A stretch of 7,522 nucleotides of DNA. Origin: Candidatus Cloacimonadota bacterium (lineage in GTDB: Bacteria; Cloacimonadota; Cloacimonadia; JGIOTU-2). Under the pieces are notes generated by a model. It had not been told where the DNA came from and did no database searches. It was given only the letters and a program-made list of their open reading frames with translations. Location: the NCBI GenBank assembly GCA_021160355.1, contig JAGHCS010000199.1, positions 1-7,522 on the forward strand, written 5' to 3'. Positions 1-7,186 of the stretch are shown here, in pieces; within the stretch, counting starts at the first letter, position 1, and each line of letters opens with the position of its first letter. Position numbers and translations under genes: made by a program.

Positions 1-11
1 ATTCTTTTCAT
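1..11 (-). CDS. First codons of a further gene (partial at left edge)
   Basis: On the minus strand GGAGGAGAA (20-12) stands directly before ATG AAA AGA (11-3), giving MKR and then the window end. The strong Shine-Dalgarno match, the position after a terminator and possible promoter, and the MKR beginning common to exported proteins support a real start. Nothing can be said about the product. The same 11 bases ATGAAAAGAAT occur at 73-63, where they open a 13-codon frame ending at 32 without a good ribosome binding site. That copy is probably coincidental or a remnant. Confidence 0.55.
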
Positions 12-219
12 TTCTCCTCCATATTAGAAAACTAATAAATTTTGTTTGAAGCAATAATCTTTATTCTTTTCATAATATTTTCCGTCCAGCGAGCTAATAA
101 AACCAACATCAATTTTACTTAAAGGGATTAAAAAATCTTTCTTCTTTTTTGTCAAATTTATTTTTTTGACACACGAACATTCGACTGTCAGCACATACTC
201 GTACAACCAGAAGTTTTGC
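12..219. other. Intergenic leader between the operon terminator and the next gene
   Basis: This AT-rich stretch holds the possible promoter at 155-127 and the ribosome binding site of the next gene at 20-12. A 65-codon minus-strand frame (221-24) crosses it. That frame has only a TTG start directly after the terminator T run, no ribosome binding site, no internal ATG and no recognisable domain, and it overlaps the promoter, so I do not call it as a gene. I found no riboswitch-like or tRNA-like fold by eye. Confidence 0.5.
127..155 (-). promoter_or_regulatory. Possible sigma70-type promoter for the next gene
   Basis: On the minus strand TTGACA (155-150) is followed after 17 nt by TTTAAT (132-127), a perfect -35 and a five-of-six -10 match at ideal spacing. 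It lies between the operon terminator and a new start codon at 11, giving a predicted leader of about 110 nt. The region is very AT-rich, so chance matches are easy. If the host uses Bacteroidota-type promoters, this consensus may not apply. Confidence 0.4.
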
Positions 220-254
220 AAAAAAAAAAGAGCAAGATACTAACATCCTGCTCT
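220..254 (-). terminator. Rho-independent terminator of the four-gene operon
   Basis: On the minus strand AGAGCAGGAT (254-245) pairs over all 10 positions, with one G-T, with ATCTTGCTCT (238-229) around a 6-nt loop, followed by nine further T residues (228-220). It begins 25 nt after the TAG of the selenoprotein gene. There is no T run on the other side, so it acts on minus-strand transcription only. It closes the operon and separates it from the next gene. Confidence 0.92.
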
Positions 255-279
255 ATGTATTTTCTAAATTGAGTATCAG

Positions 280-2457
280 CTATCTCATCAAAATCAATTT
301 TTGAGTTCTTTCAATATCGCCTGCTTTGAATTTATAGAAATATATTCCATTGGAAACAGCATTTCCAGAATTATCTTTTCCATTCCACACTGTACTGTAG
401 CCAGAATCAGAAGCTTCTAATTCTAAGGTTTTAACCATCTCACCTTTTATGTTGTAGATGGTAATGTGACCCAGTTCGTGCAGATTTGCACTTGAATAGA
501 AAGATATGGTTGTTTCAGCTGCAAAGGGATTCGGATAGCTTCGTATGGTCATATCAGAAACTTCTGGATCATCAACTGAAATATTCTGATGATAATACAG
601 CGCACCCATATCAGCGATTGTACCGTCCGGATCATGAGGAGAAGCAGGATTTCCTGCATCTATACATGGAGAGGTTTCCTGTATACCCCAATCTGCCGTA
701 AGTCCATTATATGTAGGTCCATCACCAGCTGTCGGTGCTACAAACAGAGGATTTTCATCAATATTACCTGTCCCGGTGTAACCGCCTGAAACGTCAGAAT
801 AGGTCACATAGGGAGTGCTGGAAAAGTTAATGAACACATCACTCGTATTCCTGATAATAGAATTTTCAACAATCGGATTTGAACCTGAAAACAAATAGAA
901 TATATAACTCGCGAGGTTGTTCGCAACAGTATTATTGATGAGTTCAGGGTAAGATGCATTCTTCATACTAAAAGCTCCGGAATACACTGCCTGATTGTTC
1001 ACGATGATATTTCGAGCAATAAGCGGAGAAGCATTATCCAGACTAATAGCACCACATAAACTCGTACTCGTATTATTAGAAATCAGATTCCATTCAAGAA
1101 GCACATCATCAGTATTTCTCACATTTATCGCAGGACCCTTTTGAGAAGTTGTCGAGTTTTCATATATTGTATTGTGTCCAACAACAACACGTGAATTATA
1201 GATATCAATTGCGCAATCGATAGAGCCGGTTATCTGAGCAAAACCAAGCGAATTTTCAAAGTCATTGTTAAAGAAATACAAGCCACTCCAGGTATTGTCT
1301 GTCGTAAAGACAATATTTCCTCTATCATTCCCAAGAGCTTGGAAGTAACCTTCAACAGTAATCTTACTTCCATTATTTGTATGTATCTCTACATTAGGTC
1401 CGATCTCCAGATGGTTCCCATCAGGTAAAGTTACATCATCCATTATAATGTAAGGACTATATGCTTCCGTCCATACACCCGAAAGTTCTCCAGAAATATT
1501 GGATGTACTCGTCACAGTGATATAATCGTCAGCAGTTGTCGTGGCTGTTTCGATACCATCAGAGATGCGGAGAGCCACGTCATAAGTCCCAATTGTATCA
1601 TAAAGATGATACGGATTTTCTTCTGTGCTGTCCCATGTCCCATCTCCGTCAAAGTCCCATTCATAGGATACAATTCCAGTATCGGGATAGGATTCATTGT
1701 AGAATTGCACACCCAGTTGTGGCGGTCCTGACTGGATATTGCTGCTGAAAATCGAGAAGATGCCGTTCACACCACAAGTGGCTGCCTGATGAATTTTGTA
1801 ATTGCTTGAAAAAGTCTGAACAATAGCAACTGCTTTCAAATCCGGCAAAACCCAATCTGGATTATACGTGAATGAATAAGAAAAGCTTCCTGTCTGACCT
1901 ATTGTCGTAAGATTGAAATTTTCATCGTGATATGCAACGACCGCACATGTGTAGTCATCTGTGTATTTATAAGTGAGCAGCAAAATGAGTTTATTATTGG
2001 TCGTTGTAATATTTCCGGTCACTTCAACATCAGCTTGAACATCAATAGTAGATTTACTTGCGACATCCATTGTGATGTCTATCGAAAGGGGACTGTCCTG
2101 TGCATTGAGTGTATTGTAATGAGGAAGATAATAGTTATACATACTTCCGCTTCCCATCCCACCAACTTCAGATATATAACCGCCAAAACGTGCATGAGGA
2201 ATACCGCTGACACCGTACATACCCCCACGGGTGCTGTAATTTGGACTTGGCATTCCTATATAGCCGCTTGTACTTTGCCAGAAAAGTGGAATAAAATTAT
2301 CAAAATTGTTTGCCAAATCTCTCAACCCGGCCCGGGCTGAAGGACAGTATCCTCAAGATGTGGCTGTGAATACTTCCCCGACCACGTTCATTTGTGTTGC
2401 AGAAAGAATTGCTGGAAGTAACATCAGAGCTGCGATTAATATAAGTAATTTTTTCAT
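280..2457 (-). CDS. Predicted secreted selenoprotein: thioredoxin-like UxxC domain, PKD domain, beta-helix and sorting domain
   Basis: Read through one TGA as selenocysteine, this is a 725-residue protein. Residues 1-20 are a signal peptide ending LSA. Residues about 24-215 resemble the thioredoxin-like domain of Omp28-related surface proteins: VVGEVFTATS-Sec35-GYC38 takes the place of the usual TATWCGYC active site, and GIPHARFGG (85-93, Pro87 as the cis-proline) is the second active-site loop. Next come a PKD domain (about 242-318, YEWDFDGDGTWDS), a right-handed beta-helix with repeated N-N turns (about 340-560), a choice-of-anchor-Q-like stretch (SPCIDAGNP then DMGALYY, about 595-622), and a sorting domain from YPNPF (641) to KLILMR. 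The expected role is thiol/disulfide or peroxide chemistry at the cell surface, with the repeats for display or adhesion; the substrate is unknown. The start is set by ATG plus AGGAG. It is the last gene of the operon, ends with TAG and is followed by a terminator. The alternative is a recent Cys-to-stop mutation, which I consider less likely because of the hairpin after the TGA. Confidence 0.82.
2317..2345 (-). promoter_or_regulatory. Candidate bacterial SECIS hairpin just after the TGA codon
   Basis: On the minus strand 2341-2334 pairs with 2328-2321 (8 bp, including G-U and U-G pairs) around the 5-nt loop GGGCC (2333-2329). After one C-A mismatch, three more pairs extend the stem to 2345/2317. 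There are 19 nt between the TGA and the loop. Known bacterial SECIS elements lie inside the coding region right after UGA, with a small loop carrying a G in its first two positions and about 16-37 nt of spacing, and all of these hold here. The bulged U of the E. coli fdhF element is not seen. Twelve consecutive G/C bases (2337-2326) with CGG and GGG codons stand out in an AT-rich gene, as expected if RNA structure restrains codon choice. Confidence 0.72.
2353..2355 (-). other. In-frame TGA codon predicted to encode selenocysteine (residue 35)
   Basis: The TGA stands at the first redox-active position of a thioredoxin-type CxxC motif, with the resolving Cys (TGT) three codons later. The frame before it (RBS, ATG, signal peptide, strand VVGEVFTATS) and the frame after it (GYCPSARAGLRDL and about 680 more codons) belong to one continuous domain. 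Reading TGA as Trp or Gly would destroy the motif, and Trp in this gene is already encoded by TGG (for example in FWQS). It is the only in-frame TGA in the four large genes, and the complete gene ends in the window are TAA or TAG. Confidence 0.8.
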
Positions 2458-2467
2458 CAGATCTCCT
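2458..2467 (-). promoter_or_regulatory. Ribosome binding site that fixes the start of the selenoprotein gene upstream of the in-frame TGA
   Basis: AGGAG (2467-2463) lies 5 nt before ATG at 2457. The codons that follow give MKKLLILIAALMLLPAILSA, a classic signal peptide. No comparable site precedes the TTG at 2325, which is the first possible start in this part of the frame after the TGA. Translation therefore starts at 2457 and has to pass the TGA to make the main protein. Confidence 0.85.
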
Positions 2468-2480
2468 AATTTGTTGTGCA

Positions 2481-5084
2481 TTATTTTATTATCGTACATC
2501 GTTTTATTTGTTTTACATTACCATTTACTGACAGCTTATAAAGATAGACACCCGTGGATACTGACTTTCCGAATTCATCAGTTCCATTCCATTGAGTGCT
2601 ATGGTTACCAGTTGCCATTTGATTTTTTACTACGTTTTTAATTTTTTGTCCTTTTATATTGTATATTGTAATATCAACATCACCAGGAGTACTCAGGGAG
2701 AAATCTATCTGAGTAGACGTATGTGATGATAATGAAAAAGGATTTGGATAGTTCTGATAAAGCTGTACGAGTACATCTTCTTCCGGCTCCGGATCTGTGC
2801 TCACAATAATGTCATCAAGATCTATCTTATATGCAGAACAGCCGTACGTTCCGATAACCATAAAGCGGTCAGGATTGTATATCTTCATATCAGTAACAGG
2901 AACATTTGGAATTCCTTGAGAGAGACTATACCAGTTGAGTCCTCCATCTTCTGAGAAAAACACACCGGAGTCAGTTCCGACAAATAGTTTATTCTGGATA
3001 TTAGGATCAATCGCAATGCAGTTTACAGGCATTTCAGGAAGATTTCCGCTAATATCTACCCAGTCCAATCCAAGATTGTTCGATCTGAATACGTGCGGAG
3101 CTTCCTCATCCCAGCGAAAACCGGAAACAGTAGCATAGATAGTATTTGCGTTATGCGGATCGCAGGCAACTCTGGTTATCCATCGGTCAGGCAACCCTGC
3201 AGAAATATTAGTCCAAGAGCTTCCGCTGTTCACAGATATGTGAACTCTTCCGTCATCACTTCCTGTAAGAATAATACTTGGATCAAGCTTGGATATTGCC
3301 ATGGTAGAGATTGTATGATATCCGCTTATGTCATCACCTTGAGTAAGGTCTCCGCTGACTGCCGACCATCCTGACCCGCCACTGGTGGTTTTCCAAACTC
3401 TATAAGTGCCGAAGTAGAGTATATCGGGATTAGTGGGATGCATTACGTAGGGTGAAGACCAATTTGTTCTGTCTCCACTCATTGAATTAGCAATATAACT
3501 AAAATATGATCCCCCATTAGTAGATCTGTATAAATTACCCCATTGATATTCTGCAAAAATTCTGTTAGGATTCGTGTAATCAACCAGGCAATAAAATCCA
3601 TCACCACCTAGAATCGCATCCCAATCATCGAGAGCTCCGGTCATTGTACGGATCGTATTATTGTCCTGTGTTCCTCCGTAGATACGATAGGGATTTGTCT
3701 GATCGATCTCGATTGCATAGAATTGTGTCATGGGGAGATTGTTTATCTTAGTCCATGAACTTCCATTGGTTGTGCTCTTATATAATCCACCATCATTTCC
3801 TTCAAGAATAAATAAGACATCATCGTCTATATACATTGCATGGTGATCGACATGCACACTGTATGCAATTTCACTCCAACTATTTCCACCATTCGTGGTT
3901 CGATAGAGGTAGACTCCCATGACGTAAACGATGTCGGGATTGGTCGGATCGACCCTGATCTGGCCGAAATACCAACCGAAAGTGCTGTTTATCCCCTGCA
4001 AAGCCCCATCATTAGTTGCGGTCCAACTTGCTCCCCCATCGCTTGTTTTGAAAACATCAACTTGATTTGCTCTATCATAAAAAGCATAAAGCCGGTCAGG
4101 ATTTGATTTTGCAATTGCAAGTCCAATTCGACCTACATCGTTTCCTGTTGGCAAACCATTTGTGAGCTCAGTCCAAGTATCTCCGCCATTTTCTGTTTTC
4201 CATATGCCTGAACTTGGTCCAAAAGATCGTCTGTAGGTTAATCCTCTCATACGTTCCCACATTGCTGCATAAAGAATATTCGGATTTGTAGGATCTTGAA
4301 CAATATCTACCGCAGCAGTAGAATCGTTAATGAAAAGTTTCCGCTGCCAGGTTTGCCCACCGTCGTCGCTGCGATATACTCCTCTTTCAGAATTTGGAGA
4401 AAAAAGATTTCCGCAAGCTGCTACGAACACTCTCTGGGAATTCATATAATCTACAACGATCCTACCAATATACCCGGATTGTTCCAGTCCGATATTGTCC
4501 CATGACATACCGCCGTTTGTGGACTTGTAAACACCATTTCCGAGAAAGCTGTAACTCGAAGCATTTGCTTCGCCTGTACCGACATAAAGAGTATTGGTAT
4601 TGTTTTGATCAAGTGCAACAGCTCCAATAGAAATAACTGGGACGTCTGTAAAAATATTTTCCCAACTCGCACCGCCGTTTATAGTTTTATATACTCCACC
4701 TGATGCAGCCCCCACGTAAAATGTACTGAGATCATTCGGATCAACAGCAAGATCGGTGATGCGTCCACCAATATTTGTGGGACCAACAAGTTCCCAACTA
4801 TATTTGTAATGAGAAGATTCCTCGTGAAGTTTCTGGGCATCTTCCATGCTTTTAAGATAATTATCGAGCTTGATCTTGTCATATGGATATACGCGCTGAT
4901 AAGCCATCCATTCGTTAGGAAGCACATCGGGTTCTTTTTTCACTTTTCCGCCGTGCGGTCTTTCTACCCAGCGCTCTGCGGGTTTGCCTTTATGAATGGG
5001 TTTATGAACGGAAATGAGCACAACTGCGAGAATTGCTGCACATAAGAAAATGACGACAAATATTTTACTTTTTTTAATTTTCAT
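2481..5084 (-). CDS. Secreted Asp-box (BNR/sortilin-like) beta-propeller protein with C-terminal sorting domain
   Basis: This 867-residue protein begins with a basic and hydrophobic segment (residues 1-26) that is a signal peptide or signal anchor; I see no clear cleavage site. After a charged linker (30-95) the propeller starts at WELVGPTNIGGRITDLAVDP. I count 12 Asp-box repeats of the form S/T-x-[ND]-x-G-x-x-W, near residues 133, 187, 238, 296, 346, 395, 436, 520, 565, 616, 667 and 710. Several are degenerate, for example STNGGSYF at about 521. Between them recur strands such as VDPTNPDIVYV. Such propellers occur in VPS10/sortilin-type proteins, sialidases and xyloglucanases, and in many surface proteins with no known activity. 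I see no convincing glycosidase active site, so binding or hydrolysis is unproven. The end is a sorting domain from YPNPF (779) through IYNIKGQK, WNGTDEFG and TGVYLYK. The ATG has only a weak AGG ribosome binding site formed with the TAG of the protease gene 5 nt upstream, so coupled translation is likely. It ends with TAA, 23 nt before the next start. Confidence 0.93.
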   Translation of the reverse strand: MKIKKSKIFVVIFLCAAILAVVLISVHKPIHKGKPAERWVERPHGGKVKKEPDVLPNEWMAYQRVYPYDKIKLDNYLKSMEDAQKLHEESSHYKYSWELVGPTNIGGRITDLAVDPNDLSTFYVGAASGGVYKTINGGASWENIFTDVPVISIGAVALDQNNTNTLYVGTGEANASSYSFLGNGVYKSTNGGMSWDNIGLEQSGYIGRIVVDYMNSQRVFVAACGNLFSPNSERGVYRSDDGGQTWQRKLFINDSTAAVDIVQDPTNPNILYAAMWERMRGLTYRRSFGPSSGIWKTENGGDTWTELTNGLPTGNDVGRIGLAIAKSNPDRLYAFYDRANQVDVFKTSDGGASWTATNDGALQGINSTFGWYFGQIRVDPTNPDIVYVMGVYLYRTTNGGNSWSEIAYSVHVDHHAMYIDDDVLFILEGNDGGLYKSTTNGSSWTKINNLPMTQFYAIEIDQTNPYRIYGGTQDNNTIRTMTGALDDWDAILGGDGFYCLVDYTNPNRIFAEYQWGNLYRSTNGGSYFSYIANSMSGDRTNWSSPYVMHPTNPDILYFGTYRVWKTTSGGSGWSAVSGDLTQGDDISGYHTISTMAISKLDPSIILTGSDDGRVHISVNSGSSWTNISAGLPDRWITRVACDPHNANTIYATVSGFRWDEEAPHVFRSNNLGLDWVDISGNLPEMPVNCIAIDPNIQNKLFVGTDSGVFFSEDGGLNWYSLSQGIPNVPVTDMKIYNPDRFMVIGTYGCSAYKIDLDDIIVSTDPEPEEDVLVQLYQNYPNPFSLSSHTSTQIDFSLSTPGDVDITIYNIKGQKIKNVVKNQMATGNHSTQWNGTDEFGKSVSTGVYLYKLSVNGNVKQIKRCTIIK

Positions 5085-5089
5085 GATAC

Positions 5090-7174
5090 CTATTTCAGGA
5101 TTATAAATTTATTGGAATATGATATTCCCTGATGATCGACTTTATAAAAATATACACCATCATGTAAGGAACTTACATCCATACTCGCAGTGCCTTTATG
5201 TCCTTGAATTGTGGTGATATACTCACCTTTAATATTATAGATTGAAATTTGTACTGCATCCTGCTGATTATTAAGAGAGTAGTGTATGCTCAGTGTTGAG
5301 GTTACGGGATTAGGATAATGCTCAATAAACATTTGTGTATGAGGAGTCTGATCAATACCTACTTCAGGACATCCTTCACCATATACGTCAAGATAGAACA
5401 TATAGAATGGAATCTGATTAATTCTGACAAGGTCATCATAGTTTTGAACGCTAGTGGGAGAGAAAGTGAGATCATATACATTGCACGAACCGCAAGAAAC
5501 GGCATATTCAAGAGTATTTCTACCGAGATCATCTGAACCATGTAATGCAACTGTGTACCCATCCGGTGCATTAATTGTGCCGCGGAGCGTATCTCCACCA
5601 ACATTTTCAACATAAAACTGTTGGGTTAATTCATCTCCAATCTGAACATCTCCAAAGTCTAAACTGTCGGGGTAGAAGTTCATTATTGGACTAGGAGAAG
5701 GAACCTGATTTATTGCTGCAAGTGCATCAACTCTTCCCGAACCAAAAGTATTACTCTTTGATGTCGAGAGCACATAGGCAGTTTCTTCTAAAATTTGATC
5801 TATTTGAGCTGGAAGTATGTTTGGGTTTTTTGAAAGCATCAAAGCCATCACGCCTGCTGCACAGGGTGTTGCCATGGAAGTACCGTTCCAGCCGCTCTCG
5901 TAACCGGTATTACTATAATGTGCAAGAGATTTGATGTTGACACCAGGAGCAACAATATCAGGGCGTATTAAGCCAATTTCAGGAGAATACGGATAGTCAT
6001 TGAATCCTGATATATACTCCCATGTGCAAGGGCCTCGACCAGAAAAGTTAGCAATCCCATCTCCGGAATTGGTAGCACCAATACAAATTACCGAACTTAT
6101 TCCGCCTATTAATGTCTGATCAGGATGAAGCCATGGTGGTGGGCAATCTCCGGGAGTACGGACATTATCAGGAATCGGATATGAATACTGCTGATCTCCT
6201 TCATTACCAGCAGCAACTGAAGCTGGTATACCTGCTGCCAGAAGAGTATTCATTGTATTTCGCCATGTTATCCTGTTTGGTGACCACGCATGCAGCCATC
6301 CCAGAGACATACTTACAACATCCGCACCATTTGTAATAGCAAACTGAATTGCGTTCCATACGTTGGATTCCGAACCGCTGCCGTCACTATCAAGAACTTT
6401 TAGGCACATGATTTGAGCATCTGGTGCCATTCCTGTCTGAGAGCCGGCAGTTCCATCTCCGGCAACCGTGCCGGAACAGTGTGTGCCATGCCCATGATCA
6501 TCCATAGGATTGTTATCATTAAAACGGAAATCCCAGCCATGATTTGGATATGCAGGATCTGTCCATAAATGATCGGCAAGGTCAAGATGATTATAATTCA
6601 CGCCCGTATCAATAACTGCTACTACGACTCCGCTTCCTGTGTAACCAAGATTCCACACATCATCAGCATTGACCTTGGTCACATTCCATGTGATCTCACG
6701 CGATGTCGGATTATAGGTATTGCCTTTCTCAAACATCAGCACGTTACGTATTTCATCATAATCAATAAAATCAACATCATCCCTTTGTGTAAGATTATAT
6801 ATAACTTCAGGTGTCGCTTTGCAGGCAATGACATTCGAAACCCACAAGGATTGAATATCCTTCACAATATCATTATAAGACAGATTCTGCAGATCATAAA
6901 GAAGGTCCTGTTGATATATATCAGCAAAGGATTTCAACTCCTGAATGACAAGATCTCTTCTTTCGGAAAGTGGAAAGAATGTACTTTGTTGTAACAGGTA
7001 TTGAGGATCATATTGTTCTTTCATGACTATATTAACGGGTATTAATTCATCCTGTGTACACTCCTGTAACTTTTGCTGGAGCTGAGGAGTTAAAATATTC
7101 TGGTTTCCATACAATGCTGAGAATCCGCTCGTGATCAACAACACCAATATCAGTATCCCGGGTTTAAAACGCAT
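5090..7174 (-). CDS. Secreted subtilisin-like serine protease (S8 family) with C-terminal sorting domain
   Basis: The 694-residue protein has all catalytic parts of a peptidase S8 enzyme, which hydrolyses peptide bonds with an Asp-His-Ser triad. Visible residues are Asp189 (AVIDTG), His229 (HGHGTHCSGT), the oxyanion-hole Asn324 (AAGNEGD) and Ser433 (NGTSMATP). A signal peptide covers about residues 1-23. Residues about 28-145 look like an inhibitor-type propeptide, so the enzyme probably matures by autocleavage after export. After the catalytic domain (about 165-490) comes an ASH/Hydin-like Ig domain (about 498-600, SLDFGDVQIGDE then VENVGG), followed by a sorting domain from YPNP (620) to the terminal FIILK. 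The sorting domain is shorter than in the neighbouring proteins and lacks the WNG turn. The protein has 11 cysteines, including a CGSC pair at 561-564 outside the catalytic domain. The ATG has a good ribosome binding site 5 nt away. It ends with TAG, 5 nt before the next gene. The substrate is unknown. Confidence 0.95.
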   Translation of the reverse strand: MRFKPGILILVLLITSGFSALYGNQNILTPQLQQKLQECTQDELIPVNIVMKEQYDPQYLLQQSTFFPLSERRDLVIQELKSFADIYQQDLLYDLQNLSYNDIVKDIQSLWVSNVIACKATPEVIYNLTQRDDVDFIDYDEIRNVLMFEKGNTYNPTSREITWNVTKVNADDVWNLGYTGSGVVVAVIDTGVNYNHLDLADHLWTDPAYPNHGWDFRFNDNNPMDDHGHGTHCSGTVAGDGTAGSQTGMAPDAQIMCLKVLDSDGSGSESNVWNAIQFAITNGADVVSMSLGWLHAWSPNRITWRNTMNTLLAAGIPASVAAGNEGDQQYSYPIPDNVRTPGDCPPPWLHPDQTLIGGISSVICIGATNSGDGIANFSGRGPCTWEYISGFNDYPYSPEIGLIRPDIVAPGVNIKSLAHYSNTGYESGWNGTSMATPCAAGVMALMLSKNPNILPAQIDQILEETAYVLSTSKSNTFGSGRVDALAAINQVPSPSPIMNFYPDSLDFGDVQIGDELTQQFYVENVGGDTLRGTINAPDGYTVALHGSDDLGRNTLEYAVSCGSCNVYDLTFSPTSVQNYDDLVRINQIPFYMFYLDVYGEGCPEVGIDQTPHTQMFIEHYPNPVTSTLSIHYSLNNQQDAVQISIYNIKGEYITTIQGHKGTASMDVSSLHDGVYFYKVDHQGISYSNKFIILK

Positions 7175-7186
7175 TGGGTCTCCTTA
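7175..7186 (-). promoter_or_regulatory. Ribosome binding site of the S8 protease gene, overlapping the upstream stop codon
   Basis: On the minus strand the sequence reads TAAGGAGACCCA-ATG. GGAG (7183-7180) lies 5 nt before the ATG at 7174, and the TAA of the preceding gene forms the 5' part of the Shine-Dalgarno run. The arrangement fixes the start of the protease gene and suggests that ribosomes finishing the upstream gene can reinitiate here. Confidence 0.8.

Noticed and set aside
32..73. A 13-codon leader peptide beginning with the same ATGAAAAGAAT as the next gene
   Set aside because: Only a weak GGACGG upstream and no regulatory amino-acid run or attenuator hairpin; the identity is 11 AT-rich bases and may be chance.
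24..221. A 65-codon minus-strand frame between the terminator and the next gene
   Set aside because: Only a TTG start directly after the terminator T run, no ribosome binding site, lysine- and phenylalanine-rich AT-driven composition, no domain, and overlap with a good promoter candidate.
280..2325. A 681-residue version of the selenoprotein starting at TTG 2325
   Set aside because: No ribosome binding site and no signal peptide. The TTG lies inside the hairpin and the thioredoxin domain, while an ATG with AGGAG and signal peptide exists in the same frame at 2457.
1927..2340. A 137-codon plus-strand frame opposite the thioredoxin and repeat region
   Set aside because: It lies antisense to a gene with recognisable domains, has no ribosome binding site and encodes no recognisable protein.
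2353..2457. The 5' part as a separate 34-residue peptide or a pseudogene fragment
   Set aside because: The peptide would be a signal peptide plus half a strand of a domain that continues in frame after the TGA. The SECIS-like hairpin explains readthrough better than decay, although a fresh nonsense mutation cannot be fully excluded.
6569..6994. A 141-codon plus-strand frame opposite the protease gene
   Set aside because: A shadow of the S8 protease, whose catalytic motifs and propeptide are clear on the minus strand.
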